Below, piece by piece: positions 1 through 9,296 of a stretch of 40,996 bases of DNA. The DNA comes from Patescibacteria group bacterium (lineage in GTDB: Bacteria > Patescibacteriota > Patescibacteriia > Patescibacteriales > UBA12465), in NCBI GenBank assembly GCA_027858435.1, contig JAQICS010000057.1:1-40996 (forward strand). Direction: 5' to 3'. Under the pieces are notes generated by a model. It searched no databases and had not been told where the DNA came from. It worked only from the letters and a program-made list of their open reading frames with translations. A program made the position numbers and the translations under genes. Position 1 is the stretch's first letter. Each line of letters opens with the position of its first letter.

Positions 1-90
1 GATGAGAGTGTTGAAGAGATGAAAGAAATCTCTAGTAAGACGGATAAAACAAATATTGACAAAATATTAGAGGATTTAAAAAACATGTAA
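1..90 (+). CDS. 3' end of a truncated CDS (C-terminus ...KTDKTNIDKILEDLKNM*)
   Basis: Open frame from base 1 to TAA at 88-90, directly upstream of the next ORF; product unknown. Confidence 0.5.
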   Translation, partial: DESVEEMKEISSKTDKTNIDKILEDLKNM

Positions 91-95
91 AATAT

Positions 96-1376
96 ATGGA
101 TTACGAAAAAAACCAAAAAAACTTAGAAAACAAAAATGAAAACCAAGAAAATCAAGAAAATAGTTTTGAGGATCCTTTTAATCCAGAAAATAATATTGAT
201 GATATTAAAGATAGTGCAATTGAAAAAGGAGAAGAAAAAATAGAAAGCAGCGAAGAAAATTTAAATAATAGTTTTGATGCTTTATCGGAATCTGTAGAAA
301 ATGATGCGGAAATTACCTCTGAAATGTCTGAAGTTAAAAATAAAGCAGAAGAAAAAATTAATTCTAGTCACGAAGATTTTAAGAAAAAAGTTGAAAGTGT
401 TAATAATGATGAAGAAAAGGAAAATGTAAATGAGAAAAAAGAAGAAAAAGTAGAAAAAGAAAACAATAATTTTGAGAAAGAAACTGAAGTAGTAAATAAT
501 ATTAAAGAAGCTAACATAGAAATAAATAAACTTAAATTAGAATATAAAAAAGCTAAAGGAAGTGAAAAAGAAAATATTAAAGCAGAAATAGAAAATAATA
601 AAGAAAAAATTAGAGAAAACAAGAAAGAATATTTAGATATTTCTGCTAATAATATTTCAATTGAAATAAGAGAAGAGCTTGAAAAAAATCCAGAAAAATT
701 TGATGAACTTACAAACAAAGCTTCTCTGTCAGCTTTGGAAAAATTAGATGAAAGTGTAGCAGAATCAGTTTCGGAAAAAAAGAGTAATGAAAGAATTAAA
801 AAGGCCTTTGCTAAAATAGGAAAACACCTACCAAAAAATAAATATGCTCAAGCAGCTATGGTGGCGGGAATAGTAGCCACTGGAACTGTAGCGGCTACTA
901 CTAGTGGTTTAGGAGTTTTAGCATTTGGTACTAAAATGGCTATTATGGCTGGAAAATCTATGGCTGGAGTTCTAGCAGGTGAAAAAATAGCTGATTTTGT
1001 AGAGAAAAATATAGACAAACGTCAAGAAAAGAAAGAGAATAAGATGGTAGAAAAATTAGATGGATCTTTAGATAGTTTAATCGATCTTCATGAGAAAAAA
1101 ATGAAATCTAAGAAAGTAAATGAAAGAATAAAAAAATACTCAAAAATAGGAACTCATCTTTTAATGGCTGGTAGTTTTATTGGTGGAATGGATATATTAC
1201 ATCAGGGAATATCTAGTGCTGTTAGTCATGGGGCTGAGCAAGCTGCCAGTCACGGATCACACACTTTGAGTACAGTATTTGAACATAGTTTTAAACATGC
1301 TGGCTATGATATAGGCGGAGATAAATTTGTTCATAAATCTACCCATGCTCACAAAGACATGAAAAAAGCTGCTTAA
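96..1376 (+). CDS. hypothetical protein, highly charged K/E/N-rich N-terminal half, Gly/Ala-rich hydrophobic segments in C-terminal half
   Basis: 426 aa ORF; hydrophobic stretch AAMVAGIVATGTVAATTSGLGVLAFGTKMAIMAGKSMAGVLAG. Confidence 0.72.
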   Translation: MDYEKNQKNLENKNENQENQENSFEDPFNPENNIDDIKDSAIEKGEEKIESSEENLNNSFDALSESVENDAEITSEMSEVKNKAEEKINSSHEDFKKKVESVNNDEEKENVNEKKEEKVEKENNNFEKETEVVNNIKEANIEINKLKLEYKKAKGSEKENIKAEIENNKEKIRENKKEYLDISANNISIEIREELEKNPEKFDELTNKASLSALEKLDESVAESVSEKKSNERIKKAFAKIGKHLPKNKYAQAAMVAGIVATGTVAATTSGLGVLAFGTKMAIMAGKSMAGVLAGEKIADFVEKNIDKRQEKKENKMVEKLDGSLDSLIDLHEKKMKSKKVNERIKKYSKIGTHLLMAGSFIGGMDILHQGISSAVSHGAEQAASHGSHTLSTVFEHSFKHAGYDIGGDKFVHKSTHAHKDMKKAA

Positions 1377-1435
1377 AAACTTGACTAAAAATATAAATTC
1401 GTTAATATATTAGTATAAACTAAAAAAAACTGATT

Positions 1436-1576
1436 ATGGAAAGCAACGTTATTTGGTATATCGGCGCAGGAGTTGCAATATTTTTATTAGCTCTTTTATA
1501 TGCAGATTTAAAAGAAAAAAAAGAAAAAAAAGAAAAAAAAGAAAAAAAATTAAAAGAAAAAGAAAAAGAGAGTTAA
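1436..1576 (+). CDS. small single-TM protein with lysine/glutamate tail (46 aa)
   Basis: ATG at 1436, MESNVIWYIGAGVAIFLLALLYADLKEKKEKKEKKEKKLKEKEKES*, followed at once by an intrinsic terminator; below the length cutoff of the supplied ORF track. Confidence 0.45.
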   Translation: MESNVIWYIGAGVAIFLLALLYADLKEKKEKKEKKEKKLKEKEKES

Positions 1577-1579
1577 ACA

Positions 1580-1612
1580 AGCCACCTCAATTAAAGGTGG
1601 CTTTTTCTTTTC
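1580..1612 (+). terminator. intrinsic terminator
   Basis: AGCCACCT-caatta-AAGGTGGCT hairpin followed by TTTTTCTTTTC. Confidence 0.8.
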
Positions 1613-1642
1613 TTGATTCTTAAAACGTGATAAACTCACTAT

Positions 1643-4267
1643 ATGAACAAAAAAGAAGAAAGAATAATTATCATTGATGGAAACGCCTTAATTCATCGCA
1701 GTTTTCATGCTATTCCTCCCACCCTTAGAACTAAAGATGGGCTTTTAGTGAACGCGGTTTTTGGCTTTAGCTCTTTTCTTTTAAAGGCTTTGACGGAATT
1801 TAAACCAGAATATGTAGTCCTAACTTTAGATAGAGCCGGAAAAACTTTTAGACATAAAGAATTTTCTGACTATAAAGCAAACAGAGTTAAAGCTCCGGAT
1901 GACTTGTATGAGCAAATTCCTTTAATTAAAGACCTAGCTAATGCTTTAAATATTTCCATTTTTGAATTAGACGGCTTTGAAGCTGATGATTTAATTGGCA
2001 CAATTTGTAATAAACTAGATGATAATAAGGATTTAGAGAAAATAATTATAACTGGTGACCTAGATACATTGCAGTTAATAAACAATAACACTAAGGTATA
2101 TACTATGAGTCGTGGTCTTTCAGATAGTGTTATATATGATATATCTAAAGTTAAAGAAAGATATGGACTAAAGCCAGAACAAATTATTGACTACAAAGCT
2201 TTAAGGGGAGATCCAAGCGATAATATTCCTGGTGTAAAAGGAATAGGAGAAAAAACGGCAAGTCAGCTATTAATTGACTACAAGAATTTAGATAATTTAT
2301 ATAAAAAAATAGAAGATGAAAAGTCCGATAAAATTAAAGAAACAATAAAAAATCTCTTAATTGAATACAAAAAATATGCCTATCTTAGCCAAAGTTTAGC
2401 CACTATAGACAAAAATACTCCAATTAAAATATCTTTAAAAGATTTAAAATTTCCAGATTTTGATGTAAATGAAGTAATTGAGCTTTTTAAAGACTTAGGA
2501 TTTAATTCACTAATTAAAAGACTTGATTCTTTTGCTAGTAACACTTTAAAGAAGGAGCAAATTTCGTTATTTGATAATAATAATAATTCTTTTTTAAAAA
2601 TAAATCGCAAAGAATTAGAAGATAAATTAAATAAAATAAAGAATAAAGAAGAGATATTTATCTCAAGTATTAAATCTGAGCAAGATGAAAACTTTATTTA
2701 CCTTTCATCTCAGTCTTTAGGAAATATTAAGGTAAATATAGAAGAAAACTTTTCTTCTTTAAAAACATTTTTAGAAAATGGTAACAATAAAATAATTGGT
2801 CACAACTTAAAGAGAATAAAAATTAATTTAAACAAAGAAAATATTAATTTAAATGGCATTTATTTTGATACAATGATAGCCGCTTATTTATTTGAACCAA
2901 GTAAAAGAAATTATGATTTAAATAAGCTTGCCTTTTCTGAATTTGGTTTTGAAAAAGAAGAAAAGCTAGAAAATAAGGAAGAAGTTGAGATAATTAAAAA
3001 ACTATATAATAAATATTTTAAAAAACTTAAAGAAGAAAATCTTGATGAACTGTTTTTTGATATAGAAATGCCTATTGTTGAAATTCTAGCAAATATGGAA
3101 ATAACTGGAATACATCTCGACAAAAAACCAATTGAAAAATTAAGTAAAAAAACAGAAGATAAGTTAAAAAAACTTGAGGAAGAAATTCATAGTCTAGCTA
3201 AAGAAAAATTTAATATTAATTCCACCAAACAACTAAAAGAAGTATTGTTTGAAAAATTAGAGCTACCAACTAAGGGGATTAAAAAAACTAAAACCGGTTT
3301 TTCAACTGCTGAAGATCAATTAGAGAAACTAATAGATGTTCACCCTATCGCTAGCAAACTTCTTAAATACCGTGAATACAGTAAACTTTTAAATACATAT
3401 TTAAAACCACTTCCCTTAATCGTTAACTCAAAAACTAAAAGAATTCACAGTCATTTTCATCAAACTATTGCTGCCACTGGTAGATTATCCTCAAGTGAGC
3501 CTAATTTACAAAATATTCCTAACCGTAGTGAAGACGGAACACTAATTCGTCAAGCTTTTGTAGCTAAAACTGGTTGGAAACTTTTAAACTTTGACTATTC
3601 ACAAATTGAATTAAGAGTCAGTGCCTATTTTTCTAAAGACAAAAAAATGACTCAAGCATTTAAAGAAGATAGAGATATTCATAGAACTACTGCTGCTTCT
3701 ATTTACAACGTTTCTGAAAAAGAAGTTAGTCCTAAAATGAGACAAGCTGCTAAAGCAATTAACTTTGGAATAATTTATGGACAAGGACCTCACGGATTAT
3801 CTCAATCAACAGAACTTTCATATTCTGAAGCTAAAGAATTTATTGCTAAATATTTTGAAACCTATCCTGATATTAAAAAAATGACAGATGGTTTTATTGA
3901 TTTTGCTAAAGAAAATTTGTATGTAGAAACACTGCTTGGAAGAAAAAGACCACTTCCAGAAATTACTTCATCTATTCCAATGATTGAAAAGTCAGCTCAA
4001 AGAATGGCCATTAACACACCTATTCAAGGAACAGCCGCTGATATAATTAAAAAGGCAATGATAGATGTATATTCGGAAATAAATGATAAGTCAGATGAAA
4101 TTAAATTAATTCTTCAGGTTCATGATGAGTTGATATTTGAGGTAAAAGAAGATTATATAGACAAATATCAAAACAAAATAAAAGATATAATGTCAAAAGC
4201 AATTGATATTGGTATTCCATTAAAAATTAAAAGCTCTTTTGGTGATAATTGGAGTCAATTAGAATAA
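1643..4267 (+). CDS. polA: DNA polymerase I
   Basis: 874 aa; N-terminal 5'-nuclease (DGNALIHRSFHA, GDPSDNIPGVKGIGEKTA) and family A polymerase motifs (DYSQIELRV, RQAAKAINFGIIYG, QVHDELIFEV). Confidence 0.98.
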   Translation: MNKKEERIIIIDGNALIHRSFHAIPPTLRTKDGLLVNAVFGFSSFLLKALTEFKPEYVVLTLDRAGKTFRHKEFSDYKANRVKAPDDLYEQIPLIKDLANALNISIFELDGFEADDLIGTICNKLDDNKDLEKIIITGDLDTLQLINNNTKVYTMSRGLSDSVIYDISKVKERYGLKPEQIIDYKALRGDPSDNIPGVKGIGEKTASQLLIDYKNLDNLYKKIEDEKSDKIKETIKNLLIEYKKYAYLSQSLATIDKNTPIKISLKDLKFPDFDVNEVIELFKDLGFNSLIKRLDSFASNTLKKEQISLFDNNNNSFLKINRKELEDKLNKIKNKEEIFISSIKSEQDENFIYLSSQSLGNIKVNIEENFSSLKTFLENGNNKIIGHNLKRIKINLNKENINLNGIYFDTMIAAYLFEPSKRNYDLNKLAFSEFGFEKEEKLENKEEVEIIKKLYNKYFKKLKEENLDELFFDIEMPIVEILANMEITGIHLDKKPIEKLSKKTEDKLKKLEEEIHSLAKEKFNINSTKQLKEVLFEKLELPTKGIKKTKTGFSTAEDQLEKLIDVHPIASKLLKYREYSKLLNTYLKPLPLIVNSKTKRIHSHFHQTIAATGRLSSSEPNLQNIPNRSEDGTLIRQAFVAKTGWKLLNFDYSQIELRVSAYFSKDKKMTQAFKEDRDIHRTTAASIYNVSEKEVSPKMRQAAKAINFGIIYGQGPHGLSQSTELSYSEAKEFIAKYFETYPDIKKMTDGFIDFAKENLYVETLLGRKRPLPEITSSIPMIEKSAQRMAINTPIQGTAADIIKKAMIDVYSEINDKSDEIKLILQVHDELIFEVKEDYIDKYQNKIKDIMSKAIDIGIPLKIKSSFGDNWSQLE

Positions 4268-4295
4268 ATTAAATATTTTATTTACTAACATAACT

Positions 4296-5645
4296 ATGAA
4301 AAATAAAAAAATAAAAAAAATTGCTCTTTTAGGATTAGGTCTTGAAAACCAATCTATGCTTAAATTACTTGATAAACATAATGCACCAGTTGAAATCACT
4401 ATTTGTGATTATAGAGATGAGAGTAAACTAAAAGATATTAAAGTTAAAAACATTTCTCTTAAATACCAATGTGGTGTTAAATTTAATTCTGATTTAGAAA
4501 AGTTTGATATCTTATACCGCTCACCTGGTTGGTCACTATCATGTCCAGGAATCAAAAAAGCGAAAAAATACGGAACAGAAATTAGCAGTCCAATAAATTT
4601 CTTTTTTGAAACTTGTCCGAGTAAAAACATTATTGGAATTACTGGTAGCAAAGGAAAAGGAACTACCGCTACTTTAATTTATAAAATAATAAAGAAACAT
4701 CTAGAAGAAAAACTAGAAAAAGAAAGCAAAGAAAAAAATAAAAATGTTTGGCTTGGAGGAAATATTGGTATCGCTCCTTTAACTTTTTTAGAAAAAATAA
4801 ATAGCAATGATTTTGTGGTTTTAGAATTATCAAGTTTTCAACTAGAAGACTTAAATTATTCTCCTAAATACGCAGTTATTACCAACTTATTCAAAGAGCA
4901 TCTATCACCAGCTGACCCTAAAAACCCGAACTACCACTCCTCTTTTACTAAATATTTTCAAGCTAAATTAAACATTGCTTTAAATAAAGAAAATAAATAT
5001 TTAATTGTTAATGAAAAGCTAAAAAATAAAATTGAAGCGGAAAAAATAAATAGTAAAATAATATACTTTACTAAAAGTGAATTAGAATCTAAACTATCTG
5101 GTGAGTATAATAAAGAAAATATAGATGCTGCCTCAAAATTAACTTCTTTGTTAAAAATAAACAAAAAAACAATTAAAAAGGTAATAAAAAATTTTAAAAA
5201 CTTAGAACATCGTTTAGAAAAAGTAGCTAACATTGAAGGAGTTAGATTCTTTGATAATAGTTTTTCTACCACTCCTGAAAGTACAATTTGTGATCTTGAT
5301 TCTTTTGAAGAAAAAAATATTATTCAAATTGCTGGTGGAGCTGATAAAGGAGCTGATTTTAAAAGTTTAGCTAAAAAAATTAAAGAAAAAACTAAGTTTT
5401 TAATTCTTCTTCCTGGATCTGGTACTGATAAGATTATAAAAGAACTAGAAAAAATAAATTATCCTATAGATAAATTATTTTTAGCAAAAAATATGAAAGA
5501 AGCAGTCAAAAAATCTATTATTAAAAGCGTATCGGGAAATGTTGTCTTGCTTTCAACAGGCTGTGCTAGTTTTGGAATTTTTAAAAACTATAAAGAAAGA
5601 GGAGATTTGTTTAAACAATATGTTAAAGAACGAGCAGAACAATAA
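4296..5645 (+). CDS. murD: UDP-N-acetylmuramoylalanine--D-glutamate ligase
   Basis: Mur ligase pattern: GITGSKGKGTTATLI, LGGNIG, LELSSFQLE, HRLEKV, FDNSFSTTPEST. Confidence 0.92.
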   Translation: MKNKKIKKIALLGLGLENQSMLKLLDKHNAPVEITICDYRDESKLKDIKVKNISLKYQCGVKFNSDLEKFDILYRSPGWSLSCPGIKKAKKYGTEISSPINFFFETCPSKNIIGITGSKGKGTTATLIYKIIKKHLEEKLEKESKEKNKNVWLGGNIGIAPLTFLEKINSNDFVVLELSSFQLEDLNYSPKYAVITNLFKEHLSPADPKNPNYHSSFTKYFQAKLNIALNKENKYLIVNEKLKNKIEAEKINSKIIYFTKSELESKLSGEYNKENIDAASKLTSLLKINKKTIKKVIKNFKNLEHRLEKVANIEGVRFFDNSFSTTPESTICDLDSFEEKNIIQIAGGADKGADFKSLAKKIKEKTKFLILLPGSGTDKIIKELEKINYPIDKLFLAKNMKEAVKKSIIKSVSGNVVLLSTGCASFGIFKNYKERGDLFKQYVKERAEQ

Positions 5646-6447
5646 AATAGGAATTTTTGACTCTGGTTTAGGTGGTTTGAGTGTTTTAAAACATCTTTTA
5701 AATGACTTACCTGAATATGAGTACATATATTTAGGAGACAACGCAAGACTTCCCTATGGAGATAAGTCAGAAGAAAAAATATATGAATATAGCCGTGAAG
5801 CTATAGAGTTTTTATTTAAAAAAGGTTGTAATTTAATAATAATTGCCTGCAATACTGCCTCAGCCCAAGCGCTACCAAGACTACAAAAAGAATTAATTAA
5901 CGAAAAGAATGATAAAAGAAGAATACTTGGAGTGATAAGACCACTAGCGGAACATGTTTCTTCTTGTCATTTTAAAAAGGTTGGAGTAATTGGCACGAAA
6001 TCTACAATTAATTCACATGCCTATCAATTAGAAATTAAAAAAATAAATCCAAAAATAGAAGTTATAGAAAAAGCTACCCCACTTCTTGTTCCTTTAATCG
6101 AAAATTCCTGGTCAAAAAAACCAGAAACAAAAATGATTTTAAAAAAATATTTAAAATCATTAAAAGATAAGGAAATTCAAAGTCTTGTTTTAGCTTGCAC
6201 TCACTATCCTCTTCTTTTAAAAGATATTAGACGAATTTGTGGTAAAAATATTGATGTGCCTGATCCTGGAAAAATAGTATCACTTAGTTTAAGTGACTAT
6301 ATTGATCGTCACAGTGAATTAAAACTTAACAAAAACAAAGAAAATAAAGTTACTTTTTTTGCTACAGATGAGCAAGAATTATTTAAAGATTTAGGGTCTA
6401 AGTTTTTAGGTAAAAAAATTAAAGAAATTAAAAAAGCTAAATTATAA
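5620..6447 (+). CDS. murI: glutamate racemase
   Basis: IGIFDSGLGGLSVL, YLGDNARLPYG, IIIACNTASA, LACTHYPLL; likely start is Met 28 of the 5539 ORF (MLKNEQNNKIGIFDSG), overlapping murD by 26 nt. Confidence 0.95.
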   Translation: MLKNEQNNKIGIFDSGLGGLSVLKHLLNDLPEYEYIYLGDNARLPYGDKSEEKIYEYSREAIEFLFKKGCNLIIIACNTASAQALPRLQKELINEKNDKRRILGVIRPLAEHVSSCHFKKVGVIGTKSTINSHAYQLEIKKINPKIEVIEKATPLLVPLIENSWSKKPETKMILKKYLKSLKDKEIQSLVLACTHYPLLLKDIRRICGKNIDVPDPGKIVSLSLSDYIDRHSELKLNKNKENKVTFFATDEQELFKDLGSKFLGKKIKEIKKAKL

Positions 6448-6448
6448 T

Positions 6449-7417
6449 ATGATAATACTTTTTCATGGTGAAGATAGTTATCGCTCAAAAAAAGCATTAG
6501 CTGATCTTAAAAACAAGTTCATAAAAGATGTTGATCCTGAAGCAAACAATCTCTTTACTCTTAGTGGAGAGAAAATTGATGTAAAGAATTTTGAAGAAAC
6601 AGTTAAAAATACTTCTCTTTTTTCTTTTAAAAGATTAATAATTATTGAATGTTTATTTAAAAACAAAAAGACATCAATTTTTGACCCTATTTTAGAAATT
6701 ATTAAAACACAAGAAAATAAAACAGAAGATACTATAATCTTCTATGAAGATGAAAAAACACAAGACAAAAAATTAACAAATAAGCAAGGAAAAAAATTAT
6801 TTAACTTTTTAAAAGAACAAAAATTTTCTAAAGAATTTAAAAAATTAAGCCAACAAGGTAAATTAGTTTTTATCCAAAAAGAACTTAACGGTTATAATAA
6901 AAAAATAACTAATTCAGCAGCTAACTTTCTATTAAATTCTTTTTCAAATGATAATTGGGCTCTTATGAACGAGTTAAAGAAAATATCATTTTCAATTGAT
7001 AAAGAGATTATCACTCTTGAAGATGTAAAAAAGGTAAGTAAAGAAATATTTTATGAAGATATTTTTACTTTAACCGATGCAGTTTCACAAAAAGACACAA
7101 AAAAATCATTAGAATTACTGGAAAAACAAAAATTAGCTGGTCTTAGCAATGATTTTCTCTTGACAATGCTTGTTAGGCATTTTAAAATACTTCTTTATGT
7201 AAAAGAAAGTTTCCTAAAAGGTAAAGATCAGGGCACAATTGCTAGTAATTTAAAACTACACCCTTTTGTCGTCAAAAAAAGTTTAGCACAAATAAATAAA
7301 TTTGATTTTAATGAATTAAAAGATATTTTAAATAAATTAATTGAAATTGATTATAAAAATAAAAGTGGAAAAGCCAATCTTTCACACGCATTATTTTCCT
7401 TTGTCACCTCAATATAA
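6449..7417 (+). CDS. holA: DNA polymerase III subunit delta (HolA-like)
   Basis: 322 aa; ILFHGEDSYRSKKAL start, size and overall pattern of the delta/AAA+ clamp loader family. Confidence 0.82.
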   Translation: MIILFHGEDSYRSKKALADLKNKFIKDVDPEANNLFTLSGEKIDVKNFEETVKNTSLFSFKRLIIIECLFKNKKTSIFDPILEIIKTQENKTEDTIIFYEDEKTQDKKLTNKQGKKLFNFLKEQKFSKEFKKLSQQGKLVFIQKELNGYNKKITNSAANFLLNSFSNDNWALMNELKKISFSIDKEIITLEDVKKVSKEIFYEDIFTLTDAVSQKDTKKSLELLEKQKLAGLSNDFLLTMLVRHFKILLYVKESFLKGKDQGTIASNLKLHPFVVKKSLAQINKFDFNELKDILNKLIEIDYKNKSGKANLSHALFSFVTSI

Positions 7418-7515
7418 TTTTAAAAACATCATTTATTTCAATAACTTGCTTTTTTCTTTTTTGTTTGTTATAGTTTCTCCAGGATTTTTTGCTAGTTTTT
7501 TGTAAATAAAAATGC

Positions 7516-7592
7516 GGGCAATTAGCTAAGTTGGTTAGAGAGCAACACTGATACTGTTGAGGTCGGAGGTTCAAATCCTCCATTGCCCACCA
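7516..7592 (+). tRNA. tRNA-Ile(GAT), CCA encoded
   Basis: Acceptor GGGCAAT/ATTGCCC, anticodon loop CTGATAC, T arm GGAGG-TTCAAAT-CCTCC, 3' ACCA. Confidence 0.92.
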
Positions 7593-7601
7593 ATAAAATA
7601 T

Positions 7602-7674
7602 AGCGGGATAGAGCAGTTGGCAGCTCGCCAGGCCCATAACCTGGAGGTCGTCGGTTCGAGTCCGACTCCCGCAA
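7602..7674 (+). tRNA. initiator tRNA-fMet(CAT)
   Basis: Acceptor GCGGGA/TCCCGC with A1xA72 mismatch, A11:U24 in D stem (GAGC/GCTC), anticodon loop CCCATAA, T arm GTCGG-TTCGAGT-CCGAC. Confidence 0.88.
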
Positions 7675-7681
7675 CAAGTTT

Positions 7682-7753
7682 GCCTCGGTAGCTCAGTGGT
7701 AGAGCAAAGGACTGAAAATCCTTGTGTCGTCAGTTCGATTCTGACCCGAGGCA
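7682..7753 (+). tRNA. tRNA-Phe(GAA)
   Basis: Acceptor GCCTCGG/CCGAGGC, anticodon stem AAGGA/TCCTT with loop CTGAAAA. Confidence 0.93.
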
Positions 7754-7782
7754 CAAAAAACCGATACACTCGGCTATTTTTT

Positions 7783-7857
7783 CGGGGTGTGGCCCAGTTG
7801 GTCTAAGGCGCCTGGTTTGGGACCAGGAGATCGTGAGTTCAAATCTCACCACCCCGA
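7783..7857 (+). tRNA. tRNA-Pro(TGG)
   Basis: Acceptor CGGGGTG/CACCCCG, anticodon region CCTGG-TTTGGGA-CCAGG. Confidence 0.93.
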
Positions 7858-7924
7858 CCCTTGATTTTTATTCAATATCGTGTTAATCTAGGACTGATCT
7901 AATAATTAAACAAATACATTCAAT

Positions 7925-8185
7925 ATGCCAAACAAGAAATCGGCAGAAAAAGAGCTAAGAAAAACAAAAAAAAGAACTATAGATAATAAGAAAGTATCAG
8001 CAAATGCTAAGGCTTTGGTTAAAAATAGTTTAAAAAAAGTTGCTGCTAATGACAATTCTGCTAAAGAAGATATGCCAAAAACAGTAAAAGCTCTTGATAA
8101 GGCTGCTAAAAAAGGTGTTATGACTAAAAAAACTGCTTCTAGAAAAAAATCTAGATTAATGAAAAAAGTTAACAAGATTAAATAA
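7925..8185 (+). CDS. rpsT: 30S ribosomal protein S20
   Basis: 86 aa basic protein MPNKKSAEKELRKTKKR...VKALDKAAKKGVMTKKTASRKKSRLMKKVN. Confidence 0.92.
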   Translation: MPNKKSAEKELRKTKKRTIDNKKVSANAKALVKNSLKKVAANDNSAKEDMPKTVKALDKAAKKGVMTKKTASRKKSRLMKKVNKIK

Positions 8186-8268
8186 TATTATTTAATTTTA
8201 ATTATAATTAATTTACACTTTTTCTTGGATAAAGCCATAAGCTTTTTCTCGGTTAAAGCGAAAACAAC

Positions 8269-8643
8269 ATGTTAGACAAAAAATCAAAAGAAAAAATCAT
8301 TAAAAAATATCGTGTTCACGAAACAGATACTGGTTCTTCTCAAGTTCAAATTGCTATTTTAACTGAAGAAATTAAACAGTTAACTGAACACTTAAAAGAT
8401 CATAAACATGACTTCTCTTCTCGTCGCGGTCTTCTAAAAAAGGTTAGCGAAAGAAGAAAACTTCTAAAATACCTAAGAAAGGAAAATGCAGATGAATTCA
8501 AAGATTTAGCAACAAAGCTAAAACTAAAAGTTGCTAAAAGATTAGAGGTTGAAGAACAAGAAGAATTAAAGAAGGATAAAAAAATTACTACCCCAGAAGC
8601 TGCAGAAGAAGTTGAAGAGGAGGTCGAAAAGACTGAAGAATAA
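8269..8643 (+). CDS. rpsO: 30S ribosomal protein S15 with acidic C-terminal extension
   Basis: HETDTGSSQVQIAILTEEIKQLTEHLKDHKHDFSSRRGLLKKVSERRKLLKYL. Confidence 0.97.
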   Translation: MLDKKSKEKIIKKYRVHETDTGSSQVQIAILTEEIKQLTEHLKDHKHDFSSRRGLLKKVSERRKLLKYLRKENADEFKDLATKLKLKVAKRLEVEEQEELKKDKKITTPEAAEEVEEEVEKTEE

Positions 8644-8653
8644 AAAAATTAAT

Positions 8654-9196
8654 ATGTTAAAACATAAGGAACAGAGAATTGGTATACTTGTAGACGTGGC
8701 TAATGTTTATCATTCAGCCAAGAATCTTTACGGAAAAAAAGCTAGTTTCAATGAAATACTTAAAGAAGCAGTGGCTGATCGAAAACTTATTCGAGCCACT
8801 GCTTATGCTATACGGACAGAAAACAACGAAGAGGCACCTTTTATTGAAGCTTTAGAGCAGCAAGGCTTTGAGGTTAAACTTAAAGATTTGCAAATTTTTG
8901 CTGGTGGTTCTAAAAAAGGTGATTGGGATGTCGGTATTACCATTGATGCTTTAAAATTAGCCAATAAACTTGACGTTATCGTGATCGTTTCTGGTGATGG
9001 TGATTATCTACCTTTAGTTTCTTACTTACAAAACAACAAAGGTTGTTTAGTGGAAATAATGGCCTTTAAAAAAACCTGTTCTTCTAAGTTAATAGAAGAA
9101 GCAGATGATTTTACTGATCTTAGCGCGGAAAAAAGATTTTTAATAAATGATAATTATTCTAAAAATAAAAAAAAGTATAAGCAAAAGAAAAATTAA
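8654..9196 (+). CDS. NYN domain (LabA/DUF88-type) putative nuclease
   Basis: RIGILVDVANVYHSAK, KKGDWDVGITIDALKLA, VIVSGDGDYLPLVSYL; start taken at Met 15 of the 8612 ORF. Confidence 0.85.
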   Translation: MLKHKEQRIGILVDVANVYHSAKNLYGKKASFNEILKEAVADRKLIRATAYAIRTENNEEAPFIEALEQQGFEVKLKDLQIFAGGSKKGDWDVGITIDALKLANKLDVIVIVSGDGDYLPLVSYLQNNKGCLVEIMAFKKTCSSKLIEEADDFTDLSAEKRFLINDNYSKNKKKYKQKKN

Positions 9197-9229
9197 ATAA
9201 CATTTAAAAATTAATAATAATTAATTTGA

Positions 9230-9279
9230 CCGTTAAATAGATAGCGCTGTATCAGTTATACAGTTCTGTAATTTAACGG
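9230..9279 (+). promoter_or_regulatory. structured 5' leader of pnp (nested stem-loop)
   Basis: CCGTTAAAT (9230-9238) pairs with ATTTAACGG (9271-9279), enclosing CTGTAT-cagtt-ATACAG (9247-9263). Confidence 0.6.
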
Positions 9280-9296
9280 CCAAACAAGTAAATTTT

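Noticed and set aside
368-718. Serine/phenylalanine/leucine-rich antisense ORF, and similar shadow ORFs (e.g. 1870-2091, 2380-2610, 4958-5272, 9914-10099, 10472-10840, 18087-18467, 20206-20508)
   Set aside because: Mirror images of K/E-rich or conserved coding genes on the other strand; no independent signals.
5620-5645. murD/murI 26-nt overlap as a novel feature
   Set aside because: Short overlaps between co-transcribed genes are ordinary in compact bacterial genomes.
7404-7769. 121-aa minus-strand ORF (MYRFFVPRVRIELTTQGFSVLC...)
   Set aside because: Antisense of the tRNA-Ile/fMet/Phe cluster; a well-known type of spurious tRNA-derived ORF.
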